Shown: positions 50,501-61,600, counted from the first letter of the stretch. The stretch is DNA of 64,000 nt from Trochalopteron elliotii (GCA_024734555.1 JANPWX010000651.1:2076347-2140346), one strand, 5' to 3'. Notes: generated by a model from the letters alone, not told the origin. Made by a program: numbers and translations.

Positions 50501-52462
50501 AGCTCCTGGAGAGTAAGCTTGTGGAGATCTATGAGAGTCCTGGAGGACTGGCTTTGTTTGGACCAACAAAAATTATACCACAGTAAATTGTGACACAGTG
50601 GGGGAGGAAATGAGAACAGGTTGTGGAAGCTGGGGTGTAAATGCTGTGCTGCTCTCCTTTATCCACATGAAAGAGGGTGATCGTGAATGGTTGCTGAGTG
50701 GTTTCCTTAGATAAGCATGACAAAAATGTGCAGAAATCTCCACAAAACTTGTGCAACATCCACAAATCTTGTGTATGTTCAGGACCTGAGAAAACAGAAC
50801 TGTCCTGTATCCACTCAGCAAGTAAGCCTGTTCCCGGGAGGAGGAGAAGTCTTGTTTCCATCCAACTTCCCCATATCCCAAAGCTCCTCCTTGCAGGGGA
50901 GCCTTAGGGGTATTTTAAATCCCACCACACTACATCATTATAACATCAATACCAATTTTACATGGAACTTAAACCAAGACAGCACTGTCCTGGGGGTACT
51001 AAACCCCCAGGGTTGCTGTCCCCTGGAGAAATACGTTTTTCCAACTTGAGAAACAATCTGTGCCTCTGGATGCTCTTCTGCTTTCATTCTTTTGCCTTTC
51101 TTCAATCCTTTAGTGTCAGTTACACATAAGGGCAGTGCCCAAACCATGATGTGCAATTGATAGATGTGAGATACGGCTGTTGCTGGGGGTTTTTTGTATA
51201 AAAAAACTTCCCACAAGGGATAGCTGAATGGGAATCCCACTCTGGAGCCTGTAAATTTTATCCTCTCGCCAGTCTCTTAAGACTCAATAAAACAGCATGC
51301 AGGGTTCAATGTTTCTTGCTATGATGGTTCTTATCCTGGTACCTGTGAAGTGTCTGCTCTTGGAAGTCTGAGACCTGGCTTTTAATACATCTCTCCCAAG
51401 GTTCATCTGACAGCAAAGCACATGAATGTCCTCAGCTCAAAGTAACGAAAGTTTAGGCAAAGGTTACTTGCTGTGAGAAAGCAACTTTAAGATGAAAAAA
51501 AAGTGAGCAGAAATGAAAGATGGTTTTATTTTTAGGAAAGATTGACTTTGAGCAACAACTATTGCAGAGCTCAGGACTGTTGTTAGCAAAGAGAGGGTTT
51601 CTAGTCTTGTAAGAATCTTAATATAGCACTGCTGGTTCTCTGCTTCATGGTGATTCTTTCATTTTTTGTTTATCTTTGTACAAGGCTTCTTGTCTGGAGA
51701 TTGGCTGTGATTTAATGGCATTATTCTAACCTGTCTGTTCATGACAAATTCCCCAGCATTTCAGAACATCTGAAGTGCATTTAGAGCCTTGGGGGAGGGA
51801 AGTTCTGTCTTTATTTCTCCCTAAATCACAGGATGTCCAGACTGTGCACCCAAGAAAAGCCATAGTATTGGAGTGCTTCCTGCAGCCTGAGAATTGCATC
51901 TTGGCTGGGGCCAAGAAAAGAACACTCTGCATGCAGGCATACTTGTGAACAAGTGGCAATACTCTGCCTCTAAAAGATGAGCATCTGACAAGTGACTGCA
52001 GGATAAAATGCCACCTGCATACTTGTACAAAGATGGAACACTTGACGCTTTTGTCTTTGCAGCTGCACCTGGCACCCCGAGTGTGAGAACTGAATGCACT
52101 GTGGAGATTTCAATCTGCACTATTTAATTTGCTGTATGTTGACAACTCACGTGCTCTTTGCACAGTGTTAGTACCACACAAATTACCTTTTAATTTGCCC
52201 TTTCAGAAGGTTCACAATAACAACTGCCCAAACCTCTTTGATCCTGTTTGACTTGCCCCCTGATGCCTGCTGCTGTTGCCTTTGTTTTTCAGCTCGCCAT
52301 GAAGTTATCAGCAAAGAGATCCTTGAGCTGGATACGTGGGAGAACCAGTGGAACGTGGTGGCCACCAATGTCCTCATGCACGACAGTTACGATGTTTGCC
52401 TTGTTGCTCGGCTGAACCCGCGGGATCTTATCCCTCCTCCTCCAGACTTAGTGGACCAATAG
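22271..52462 (+). CDS. KBTBD12: KBTBD12, spliced coding region (join of five exons)
   Basis: The coding sequence is join(22271-23340, 24289-24559, 27726-27876, 39121-39318, 52293-52462), 1860 nt and 619 residues plus TAG. The N-terminal BTB domain spans about residues 22-125, with the hallmark [19 protein letters not shown] at 42-60. BACK follows at about 130-235, and kelch repeats run from about 275 to the end. The diglycine strands YVIGG (388), LYVLGG (438), IYVLGG (494) and LYLCGG (554) are visible, plus a degenerate one near 334. I recognise it as KBTBD12 from near-identical stretches in the human protein as I recall it, including the C-terminal PRDLIPPP motif. BTB-BACK-kelch proteins generally dimerise and bridge cullin-3 to substrates; that role is inferred from family, since KBTBD12 itself is little studied. 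Intron phases are 2, 0, 1, 1. No frameshift or internal stop is seen. Confidence 0.96.
23341..24288 (+). other. KBTBD12 intron 1 (948 nt)
   Basis: GT...AG intron, phase 2, with a clear pyrimidine tract before 24288. AT-rich, with no repeat or nested gene seen. Retention would add about a dozen residues and then a stop at 23375-23377. Confidence 0.9.
24289..24559 (+). CDS. KBTBD12: KBTBD12 coding exon 2 (kelch repeats)
   Basis: The acceptor is a pyrimidine-rich stretch ending ctacag at 24288. The first base completes the split arginine codon 357, then residues 358-447 are encoded. The kelch strands YVIGG (388-392) and LYVLGG (438-443) are here, each followed further on by the expected aromatic positions (for example the W near 407). 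The donor is cag|gttgag at 24560, phase 0. The exon ends in WTPQ, and the next exon continues with MDLPDEEPD. Confidence 0.96.
27224..27242 (+). repeat. (AAAT)n microsatellite
   Basis: Four to five AAAT units in KBTBD12 intron 2, about 180 bases upstream of the telomere-like array. Confidence 0.85.
27426..27467 (-). repeat. interstitial telomeric repeat, (CCCTAA)7
   Basis: Seven exact CCCTAA hexamers, which are TTAGGG read on the minus strand, the vertebrate telomere unit. The array is perfect, with sharp unique flanks (gggaacattta before, ctgtattgtgagtg after). It lies in KBTBD12 intron 2, 258 bases before exon 3. Short intragenic arrays of this kind are generally attributed to insertion during double-strand-break repair. 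Origin here is inferred. Confidence 0.97.
27660..27671. promoter_or_regulatory. palindrome TGCCTGCAGGCA beside a TGATTAATT core
   Basis: A perfect 12-bp palindrome lies directly after gtgattaatt in the last 70 bases of intron 2. The TAAT core resembles homeodomain sites. Function is speculative. Confidence 0.25.
27726..27876 (+). CDS. KBTBD12: KBTBD12 coding exon 3 (kelch repeat)
   Basis: The acceptor is catacag ending at 27725. The exon encodes residues 448-497 and the first base of glycine 498. It starts with [13 protein letters not shown]; this internal methionine is not a start. It ends in the kelch strand IYVL, whose diglycine is completed by the next exon. The donor is g|gtaaga at 27877, close to consensus. 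The exon lies 258 bases downstream of the telomere-like repeat. Confidence 0.96.
33701..33715 (+). repeat. poly(T) tract
   Basis: Fifteen consecutive T preceded by TTTTC. Homopolymer in intron 3. Confidence 0.9.
36411..36453 (+). repeat. short tandem duplication, 23-bp period
   Basis: gtagctctaaaatttttcat at 36411 is repeated as gtagctctgaaatttttcaa at 36434. Local two-copy duplication in intron 3. Confidence 0.8.
39121..39318 (+). CDS. KBTBD12: KBTBD12 coding exon 4 (kelch repeats)
   Basis: The acceptor is cttttgcag ending at 39120. The exon supplies two bases of Gly498 and residues 499-563, plus one base of codon 564. It contains the kelch blade segments [20 protein letters not shown] (517-536) and LYLCGG (554-559). 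The donor is gcag|gtacta at 39319. The downstream in-frame extension to 39392 has no kelch features and is intronic. Confidence 0.96.
40462..40620 (+). mobile_element. CR1 LINE fragment, 3' end
   Basis: The segment matches the terminal part of avian CR1: ccctggaggaatataaaaga, then a tail of the form ggttggactggatgatctta followed by aaggtctttt, ending in diverged short direct repeats. It is heavily 5'-truncated, as is usual for CR1, and has no coding capacity. Confidence 0.85.
43573..43593 (+). repeat. T-rich tract abutting a CR1 copy
   Basis: Two T runs separated by one A, immediately left of the CR1 fragment that starts near 43600. CR1 does not end in poly(A), so this is probably flanking sequence, not part of the element. 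Confidence 0.8.
43600..44178 (+). mobile_element. CR1 LINE fragment, reverse-transcriptase ORF end and 3' tail
   Basis: This is the longest CR1 copy in the window. It matches the C-terminal end of the CR1 ORF2 by nucleotide pattern, for example gacattgaggtgctggagtg, aggctcaggggggacctta, and a frame reading [11 protein letters not shown] near 43960. The 3' tail has the form ttggactcggtaatcttaga, ending in aacaattctatgat. Frameshifts and stops (for example the TAG at 43806-43808) break the ORF. It is 5'-truncated and dead. Confidence 0.93.
45429..45600 (+). repeat. 43-bp tandem array, four copies, each with E-box and inverted CCAAT
   Basis: Four head-to-tail units of exactly 43 bases start at 45429, 45472, 45515 and 45558; a diverged remnant begins at 45601. 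Every unit has CACGTG (45432, 45475, 45518, 45561) and ATTGG (45450, 45493, 45536, 45579), and keeps about four CpGs. Units 3 and 4 are identical; units 1 and 2 differ from them by one or two bases. Because 43 is not a multiple of three, the array gives proline-rich minus-strand open frames in several frames, which are artefacts. Confidence 0.96.
45701..45706 (+). promoter_or_regulatory. AATAAA in the LTR-like segment
   Basis: Canonical polyadenylation hexamer in the position expected for the R region of an LTR. If used, it could truncate KBTBD12 transcripts within intron 4. Function is not shown. Confidence 0.4.
47484..47518 (+). repeat. poly(T)-rich tract
   Basis: Three T runs separated by single Cs. 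Low-complexity sequence in intron 4. Confidence 0.9.
48011..48023 (+). repeat. poly(T) tract
   Basis: Short pure T run in intron 4, with no associated element recognised. Confidence 0.7.
48270..48291 (+). repeat. poly(A) tract
   Basis: About 22 consecutive A following a purine-rich lead. No polyadenylation signal or retrocopy is recognisable upstream. Confidence 0.9.
48375..48443 (+). repeat. A/C-rich low-complexity tract
   Basis: AAAAC, CAAAC and AACCC variants over about 70 bases. Low-complexity sequence in intron 4. Confidence 0.75.
52293..52462 (+). CDS. KBTBD12: KBTBD12 terminal coding exon 5
   Basis: The acceptor is tttgtttttcag ending at 52292. The exon completes codon 564 (alanine) and encodes residues 565-619, then TAG at 52460-52462. 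It contains the last kelch blade ([13 protein letters not shown]) and a proline-rich C-terminal tail ending PPPPDLVDQ. The reading frame extends upstream of the acceptor to 52238, but that stretch is the polypyrimidine tract and has no kelch match. Confidence 0.96.
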
Positions 52463-53267
52463 AAGTTCAGAGACTCCCAGTGCTTCCAGATTTTGCAGAC
52501 ATTGAAGAATTTGGGGAGACAGATGCTGCATTGGCTCTGGATCACAGCTGAGTCCCACAGAGAGGAAAGGGCAACATGTGCTTCAGGACATAATTGCCTT
52601 TGAGCTGTGCTTCTGTGATGATGCTTAATTTGATAGTACTGGTGCTCTGGACTTCTGTGGTTGAAAGCCAAGGTTGTCCAGCCTTTGTGTGTGGCTCTTC
52701 ATCTTCAATCTGGCTGTGCAAGCTCCAGTGCTGGGTAAAGCCTGGGCTGCTTGGGACCCTTTGCCTCACAGACACAGTGGCAGCCCAGGGCTCAGCTCAC
52801 AGCAGGCATATGACAGAAGGCTCTAGCCAGGGAAATTCCTCATTTGCTGTTCATCCAACTTGGATCTACTAAGCTACCCAGGAAGCTAAGAAATAGATTA
52901 AGTCAGCTGATGAAAAACAAGTGCCAGACTGTAATTGACTGTTGCAAAGGTAAAATATAGAAAAGCCTTTGTTTGAAAGAAAATCCCATTAGCCAAGGAC
53001 CATTAGTCAAGAACACCAGCTCCTGCAAACATCATCTAAAGCACAGACATAACAGTCAAGACATCCTGTCTTTGCTAATAGGCCTGAACCTGTGCTAGTA
53101 GGAAACTAATCCTTTGGCAGCAAGTCACAAATGAGTCTTTCATTAGGGCTGGTAGGCAGTCTCTACCAAAGACAAGAAGAATCTTACATTTTCACATAAA
53201 TCCTATTTATTACAAAGTCTGGTATGACTGGGATCTTAGAGCTCAGGAAACTTCCCCTTGAGAGATG

Positions 53268-53273
53268 AATAAA
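53268..53273 (+). promoter_or_regulatory. candidate polyadenylation signal AATAAA
   Basis: This is the first canonical hexamer downstream of the KBTBD12 stop on the sense strand, 806 bases after the stop. A second AATAAA lies 25 bases later at 53293-53298. The pair is a plausible tandem signal. Such hexamers are frequent by chance in AT-rich DNA. Confidence 0.4.
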
Positions 53274-53292
53274 GAGATGCAAACTAAAAAGT

Positions 53293-53298
53293 AATAAA
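53293..53298 (+). promoter_or_regulatory. second candidate polyadenylation signal AATAAA
   Basis: A canonical hexamer close behind the one at 53268. A GT-containing stretch around 53350-53370 could act as the downstream element. The assignment to KBTBD12 is by position only. Confidence 0.35.
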
Positions 53299-54675
53299 TG
53301 AGAGCAGTATTATCTCCATATCAGTATTGCAGCTACAGGGAAAGGAGAGATGTGGTAAACAATGAATGTTTATATAATAGGAATGGCATTAATGGACTAG
53401 CATAAGGTTAATTCTCCACCAACAGAATTGGCCATAATCAAAGGGAAGAGGAATGATTCAAACAGTGCTTCTGAAGGCAGTGTTAGCCTTTATAGGGCTT
53501 GAAGACAGCAGGTTAGAGTAAAAATTGTTACCAGTAATGCTATCCCATTTGAATTACCAATAACTATTCATCAGTTCTCTGGTGCCTACTTTGCAGTGTA
53601 TCTGTCACTGCCTGGGCAGTACAGACAAGAGAACTGGAAATCTCATTGTGCTCTTGGGCCACAGTTGTAAATGACAGCATGCTGCAAAGCAGACTGAATG
53701 TCAGAGGCAAACATAGGACTAAACTATGATATTGAATGAGAATAATCATTGTCAGGAAGAAGTGGCTTTTGATAACTACAAAAGCAGCGACGAAAGTGGA
53801 ACAAAAAAAAAAGGCAAAGAAATGAGGGTAGTTTATGCATAGTTACTTCCAGGATTTGTATTTTAGAGCATCTCAATTTTCTCTTTCAAACATGTTTTAG
53901 GCTGTAAAAATGCCAGATTTTTTTGTTGCTTTTTTTCACTGCAGTGCTTATGGCAGAGAGAGGTGGAGAGAATGATCCAAAAGCCCTTTCCCAATTCTGA
54001 CCTTTGTTATTCATTAATTATTCTATAAATATCCAGTGGGAATATTAAGCTGTCATGTAGAAACTGTTAGAAGGAAGATCCCTAAGTTTTCCTGATAACT
54101 CTAGTAGGACACTGAGGAATGCACAGACAGGAAGGGATTTGGGGGGAAGAAATTAAGGAAAACATATAGAAAAAGAGTAAATCCACGATCCTTACAGCTA
54201 ATTGCTTGTCTCCCTTTACATTTCCCAAGCAGAATGTGTGTCACAGCCTAAACATGTACTCTTGTGTTTGCACAATTTCAGTATTATTCAGTCATCCTTT
54301 TTTCTTTCCATTGCTCATATGTAGGTTATCATCTGCCTAGAACAGAGTTGTGACAAACATAAACTTCAGCAGCACAAATCAGTGACCAGTTCCTAAAATC
54401 TCAACCCGTCTGGACATCAAGTGCAGTTGTAGGTGTAAGATCAAAGAGGCAAATTCTGCTTTAATAAGTTTTTAAACAAAATTAGTAGAAAGTTCTTCCA
54501 ATCAATAACCACCCAATATTAGAAACTCTTTGGCTTTTGTTGTTACTGTGAAGTAAGGATAATTTTTTAAAAATTTCTCTACAAGGTTCTTAAGGAAGCT
54601 GGAAGCAATGCTCTTGAGCATCCATTAAGGGTTTTCTTGTGAAACTCAAAATTCTGCAACTGTACCTACTGATTT

Positions 54676-54775
54676 TGCTTTTTCCATTTTTTTCTTCTTT
54701 TTTTCCATTTTTTTTCCTGTTTTTTTTTTTTTCTTTAAGGAAGATTGTTTTAAAGGGTTTTTTTTTTTCTTTGGT
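54676..54775 (+). repeat. 100-bp pyrimidine-rich (T-rich) tract
   Basis: A long T-rich stretch with C interruptions and few purines. It accounts for lysine-rich and phenylalanine-rich open frames on the two strands. Confidence 0.85.
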
Positions 54776-55602
54776 GTCTGCTCTGTGGTCTGTTCCTTAC
54801 AGTTCTTGTGATTTAAAGCCTGGGCTAATCTACTGGATTTCACTCTCCAAAAGACAGTCTATTCGGAACGTTTCAAGGGAAGAAGGGAGATATTTGCAAC
54901 CTTTCAATAGTAATATTTGACCATGTATGTGAAACTCAGCTGGCACTCTTCAATTAAACTTTGATTTCAGTAGTGAGGTGGTTGTTTCTTTCTCACTTCA
55001 TATGTTTTGCTTTTAAGACTGATATTTAATGAGCTGGAGGGAATGAAAAGTATATACTCTGAGAAGGTCTGTCATGATAACTGAGGAGAGTAATGACATA
55101 TATTTTATATATTGGCCTTGCAATCAGTGAGCTTGAACTGCATTGGGCAGTTAACAGGGTGTTTTCCATGCACCACAGCCAGGTGACCTTCCCTCACGTG
55201 TACTGAGCATCACCTCTCCTGCTGCCCATGGGGTCTGACTGCCAGTGGGGACCCTCATGTGTCTGTCTCTGTTTCTGCCCAAGTCAGAATGTCTAGCACT
55301 ATTTATCAAGCAAGGGAATGCTTTTTTTCTGGATTAAATATCTACGATGGGGGCACTAACTTAATTTTATGTGGGTCCTATGCAGTTCCTGGGTTGCCCT
55401 TGGGATGATTATGATTCCCAAACTAGTATTTGAAAGTGTAACTTCGGTGAGGAAGGCAGAAGCAGAATGCTTATTGAGAGGTATAGATCTCAGCCAACAT
55501 CCCTCTGAGAGTATGAGAATATGCAGGTCTGCTATGTCCATGGGTTATCTCACATTGCTGTGAAAGTCCTTAAGAGTCTTAATTTCTTCTATGACAAAAC
55601 CC

Positions 55603-55607
<5 letters not shown>

Positions 55608-55637
<30 letters not shown>
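55608..55637 (+). repeat. poly(A)30 followed by A-rich tail
   Basis: Thirty uninterrupted A, then CAAACAAAG-type sequence to about 55675. No retrocopy body or AATAAA hexamer is visible just upstream. Confidence 0.92.
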
Positions 55638-55638
<1 letters not shown>

Positions 55639-58600
55639 AAACAAAGAAAACTCACCCAAAAAACAAACAAAAAATTACAGAGTATGCATTCTCCAACCTC
55701 CACCAAGTGTGGGTTTCACTGAAATAATATTTTACTGCAGCCCCTTTCCATCTGAGCAGCAGTTAGCTCAGTGTTTCATCAAGGCTGAATTTCCATCATC
55801 CATAACTCTAAAATGCAAGCTGTGCTGGAAGCTACCAACTGTTTAAATGAGTGGGGGGTTTATGAAGCAAAAGCATATACTACAGTTTCATTTAAAGTGC
55901 TGAACTACTTCACTAGTTCCCATACATGAAGAAGAATGTTGGAACGGTAGCTAGTCATGTGGCACAGAGGGAATAAAGCAAAAAAAAAAAAATGAGATGC
56001 TACAAAAAGCTAATTGAAGCTCTCAATTTTTAACCCCAGCTAATGTTTTATTTTGAAATCGTCCATAGATAACTGACTTCATATAAAGATCCCTGCAGAT
56101 TTCTCATGTCTGTTTTCATGCATGTGGTCACACAGGAAGCCATCAGGCATCTGACCTGTCATCCTCACACAGCACTGCTGGGGTTGGTTGCCTGTGTCTC
56201 AGTCCCTGCCCACAAACAGGCAAACACACACACCCATTTTGCATGTGTGAAATATTGAAATTTATGGGGCAGCGTCTGTACTGTGTTCCAGCAAACACAC
56301 TTTGCCACTCAGAAAGCCTTGATTTGGCCAAAGAAAATTGCCTTTTGCACACAGAGCTGTCACCTCTTCTACCAGCACTCCCAAAGATGCTCCAGGTGAG
56401 AGGCTGAGGGAGCAGCAATACTTGAGTCTGACAACAGAGATGGGAAGTGCTCCCAGATTGTTACAACATGTGGGGGAGCCAAGGTGAGATGAATGATTAT
56501 CTCCATCTCTTTGTAGGGATGGTTCAGAAATAAAAAGATTTGGCCCTGGATTCTTGTCCTGGTTTTTTCCTCTACTTGAGATGTGTACTGAAATCCATGA
56601 TCATGTGCCAATTAGTAAAAAAAAAAAAGCTAGAATAATTTTTTTTTAATGCGAAGATATATTCATAAAGATCTATGTTGCTTTTCTGCTGATTTGGAAG
56701 ATGATGACATTCTTTTAATAAGCTGTTTACCTAGTGATTGCTGTCTCAGCTACGGGGGTGGTCCCTTTCATTGGCTGCTCTCTTAATGGATTCTGTAGCT
56801 CCTATGAAAATAAGTTTCATGAATCACAATGCTTTGAATCACCTGGTCAGAAATTCAGTTCTCATTTGCAAATGTCTGTAGCTCTCCCTACAGCTTTTCA
56901 AGAGGACTCTATCTCCAGCTTCAAAGAAAAGCTATTTCACCCCCAGTTGTGCTCAGCTGGAACTAGAACATTTGCAATTTACTATAATTTGATGTGTAGA
57001 GGTTGAAAGCAAAGGAAATATTTGGAAATAGCAAAAATATACATAGAAAGTAGGCAGAAGTACACTTTTCCTCTCTCTCGGTGAATGTCTCAGTGTGTAC
57101 TGTCCTGCCTGGTGTTTTGAAGTGATTCACTCATCACTCCTGGCTGTACCCACAGCACAGGCCAGGCTGCAGCTGCATGTTTGTATTGCTGGAGCAGAGT
57201 GACCCAGCATGGCGTGGAGCTGTGACTCCTGACAGGCTGCCCTACTCTGCCTGAGGAATTACCTTCAAACCTTATCTTTAAGTGTTCCACAGTGTTCTAT
57301 GTTTTTTATATACATATGTATAACATTATTTTTAGAAGTTCTTTACTGACAGCAGCAAGATTCTTTTTATAAAACATACCTGGTAACTCTGTTTTCTGCT
57401 TAGTTAATCAAAGTACTTTAAAAAAAGTGTTGGTCTTTAAATAATTGGAACTATTCTGGGCTTCAAGTCAAAAAGACAATTAAATTCCTTACTGAGCTAA
57501 GGAACAAATGGGGAAATATTTTAGTACTCCCCTATGTCTTCTTCCTTCTCCATTTTTTTTGCTGGCTATAGCACTCTCCTCAGAAGTTTTCTCAAACTTC
57601 TGTCTCAAAGTTTTCTCCTCATAGTTTTCTCAAAAGCTTTATGCAAATCTCTTCTGTTTCTCTTCCCCTAATCCCATTTCTTCCTCAGCTCACTTATCTG
57701 TCCAGTCCTTAAACTCCTTTGTTTCTCCTTAAGTTCCCTAGCTGTTGGGAACAGCCACTCAGGGTGTTCACCAGCTCCAGACCTTACAGAAGCCTATCGC
57801 TCCAGCGTCAAACCAGCTTTGAAGGACGAAAGGAAGATCACACCAGCTGCCTGGATTTGTGGATACTCATCTTTGGGCAGGTTCTCACTCCAGCCCAAAT
57901 TCTGCTCTTCATTCTCATACCAGATGAATCCTGCCTGCTCTGCAATGCCACAGATCCTGTGGCTGTGGCTGGAGTTGGGAGGTGACCTGTGTTCCACTCA
58001 GCCCTGCCGCCGTCTCGCTGCATGGTGCTGGTGAGTTTGACATTAAATGCCTCACATACTGTGCGTGCCATGGCTGTAATGACTGCAGGCACAAGCCATT
58101 ATCATTATCTCTGATTCCTGAACACTGGTTGCTACAAAAACTGCCTGAAGCACAGAGGGAGGTGTCTTCATTATTGCAGTATAGCTCGTGTCTTAAAGCC
58201 AGATTTCCTCCTGCATTTTCAGCCAGGCAAGGTTTCACTAAAGAACAGGGTCTCTAATTTATCAAGTTTTAATATTGGTATTTTTTCTCTACTTTGTCCT
58301 TTTCTAGTCATTCTTTATAATAATACAAGTGATTTCACCAGCTTTTCTGTTGAATGCATTATCCAAACCAGCCTCCCAAGGCCGTTGGCTTTTCATTATC
58401 ATGGTCCAAGTACAGCCACTAAAGTGTCAGTCAGCTGCATTACTTTATTTTCTCATTCAGCAGCTTCATAGTAGGGGAAATGTATTTCATCCATACATGC
58501 AATAATGTGAGAGGAAACCACTTCCCACATATACAAATTCCTGACTCATTCCTTTCAAATGTGGCTGAAACAACTGCTGAATCCAAACATAAAAAGCTAC

Positions 58601-61600
58601 AATACCCATTCAATAGGCTTTTCCAGGCTTCCCAGTATGAGGAGGAGGATCACAGGGAGATGTCTTGTAACTGGAGCACTGATTGGAAATTTGAACCTCT
58701 GGGGTGTATTTTCAATTCAATTACTCCATTTACTACTCTTGGGCATCTGGTCTCTCCGCCCAGGTTCACCCATGTGAAACAGTTACAATAATACATCCCT
58801 ACTCATTTTGTGGGTCTGCCTCTGTGTGTTTAGAGGGAGTGGCTCACACCTCTATAATGCTATATTGAGATCCACGTATCAGAAAGTGTTACACATTGGT
58901 AGAACAACAACTCTGTTGCACTGCTCTCACCTCCTTGATTTTTGGCAACATATTTGTCCATAGCATTCAAAACTGAGCCTTTCTGGGAGAGACTGGGTTT
59001 GCAGCCAACAAGGGCATTTTGTTAACTCCTTCATAGAAAAGCAACACCACATATATAATTGTTGATGTGTTAAGTAGAAGGAGGAATGTGGGGCTTATTA
59101 CATGTACCTTCATAGCCAGTCTCACTTGTACACAGGCAGAACTAAACTCAGCATATTGAGAGGTCACTAATTGAGGCTAAATTTGAACAGTAGTAATTAG
59201 AAGGATGAATGAACTCTATTTTTCTCAAAGCAGATGTGATTTAACAAAATATGCCACTTAGACAGTAGCAGTGCAGCAAAAAAAGAGAAGGTGCTTTGCA
59301 GAACTGTAGTAGATTTACTGGGTAACTGAGACCTGAATTTAGATGATCTACCACATGTTTTCTAGGAAAGCTTCAGCTCTCTGGGGAGCTCTGTAACAAA
59401 TCTGTGATTGATTTAACTAGCCACTAAAAGGCCCTGCTGCATTTAGGGAGTCACCTACAGAATATGCATAAAAGGGTTTTACAATATTGCTGAAACAATG
59501 TGGCATCTGCTTGCTCAGCTACTGAATTAAATAAAACTAAGTAAAACTTAAGGGGTTCTTAATATGTTTATTCCTTGAGCATCCTTCAGTAAGGACACGT
59601 TTTAAGGTTGTGTTGCCCACTCAGCTACTTGAATAGTCCACAGGTACACTATAAAGTGTATAGGAAAAGCTAAGAAGATAAAAAAGTAAGAAGAAAAGTG
59701 ACTTTTAAAGGTGTCTGATTCCATCTCCCTTCTTCTGTCAGCAGAAATACACCTCCATTTAGGCAAAACTATGGCCATCTTGCTGCTGTGAGATGTGATT
59801 TTAAGCTGAATAGATGTACCCAAGCCAGATGTAATGATTAGCAGTGAAGATTCAATAGTACAGGTGCCAGCTGTCAGAGCAATTCAGTGTGATCTCTAGC
59901 TGGCTTGGACAGCCCATGCTGAAGCCCAAGCTGTTAGAGGTTTGCTGCTCTCATTAATTATCAGGCTCAGCTGAAGCTAACTAAGGTATTCACTCATGCT
60001 GCACTCAGAACTCCTAAATGAATATAAAAAAGACTAAATCTGTAGTTCATTTGCAGGATTTGAAAAAGCATTTTGCAGCCAGACCATTTTGTAGTCCACG
60101 TTGCCACAAAGCTACAAATTGCTTACACGAGCACAGCACCAAGAACAAGGGCTCACTAAGGGGTGTGTGGCACAGCAGCTGCTTGTGCCAGCACTGCCAC
60201 TTGAAAATTCACTTATCAAAGCGTGCCTTGATGCACCAGCATTCACCTCAGCTTGGAGCCAGCCCGCTGTAAAGCCAGCTCTTTGGAGTACACTGAGGGG
60301 ACAAACAGTTAAAGGCCATACAAAGACTGAAATTGCTCCAAAGCCTTGTCATAGCTGGTGTATTAATAGCTTACTGCTTGTTGGCTTCTTGGGCTCTCAC
60401 ATAAAGATGCCAAATGGCAGATGAACAAAACCAGAGGACAGGAAATTTACCCTCTTTCCAGTATTCACAGATGATAAAGCCTTCCTGACAGTTATTGTTC
60501 TGTGTTTTCAGAAGGGATGAGGAATCCACTGCTACCCAGCACTGCAGCATGGAGCAGCCCAAAATCACAGCTCTCTTGCCAGGAAATTTGCCATACTAAT
60601 GCTGCTGCTCTAAGCAGCTCAGTCTTTAATATGATTTCTTTGTTTCTTTTTTCAGGCAAGCTGCTGTAACAGCAATGTTCACTAAAGGCTGCTAAGCCTC
60701 TTGGCACGTCTGTAAAACTCAGGCGTGTTAGCAATTCTCTTGCTCTTCCTAGTTGGCCAGCATCCTGGCCACTTGCATTTAAGGAGGGCTTTAATGTGCT
60801 TGTACTACTCTGATATTCCACAGATCAGGGTGTAGTTACTGTTTTATTTCCCTAGTTGAGCTAAGTAAATATTGATAAAGATTTATATGGCCTACTTTCA
60901 CAAGAAAAGTAAATCTTTGTAAGTAAAAATTCAAAGTGAAGTTATAACTTGCTTTCTTTGGAGCTATGTGTTCACTGTGTATTTAATCATATTTCTGTTG
61001 TTATTGGATTTACTGGATGCATTTTATAAAGTGCATTAAGAGATCCACAGGGATGTCTACTCAGAGGATGTGACCGAGGATTTTTGGCCAATGATGGAAA
61101 TAGAAGCAGAATCATACCAAGCCTGTTAAATGTTAGTATTTAAAAAAGCCTTCTCTGGGACTGAGAGATAAATAGTAATCAAAAATCAATAAAAAGAAGT
61201 GATATATTGTAATTTCTATCTAGTTTTGATTTAAACTACAATTCTTACAAAGAAAGAGGATCAAGAAAACCTTTTGTATGCCCAACCTGAATCCAAACCT
61301 GAAATTATCCATCTGCTCAAAGTCACCATCATTCCACTGAAAAATATGGGTGGATAAATTCTAAAGTAACCAGCTATTAGGATCAACATAAAACCCACTG
61401 TTGAACCATCCATAAAGATCATCTGCTCAATTTAAACCATAATAGTTTTTTGATGGATCTCAAATCTACACCAAATTCAACATCAGTAAATCAGCTGAGA
61501 CAAAACTGGAGTCAGAGAACACTGGAAATACAGCTGCCTGGGGACAGCCCACAGTCTGACTGCAGAAGTGCTGGTCACTGGGTTAATGACACATTGAAAC

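Larger units (their letters stand above)
39319..52292 (+). other. KBTBD12 intron 4 (13.0 kb)
   Basis: GT...AG intron, phase 1, and the largest of the gene. It contains two CR1 fragments (40462-40620 and 43600-44178), the LTR-like segment near 45346-45790, a possible second LTR-like stretch near 51196-51291 and several poly(A)/(T) tracts. All are in the same orientation as the gene where orientation can be read. Confidence 0.85.
52463..53315 (+). other. KBTBD12: KBTBD12 3' UTR (end inferred)
   Basis: Sequence after the TAG has no coding signal. The first canonical AATAAA hexamers are at 53268 and 53293, which would give a 3' UTR of about 0.85 kb. The downstream GU-rich signal is modest, so the true cleavage site could lie further on. 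Transcript data are absent. Confidence 0.45.

Noticed and set aside
50079..50516. 145-codon open frame on the + strand in intron 4
   Set aside because: No recognisable domain or splice structure. Composition resembles translated AT-rich intron.
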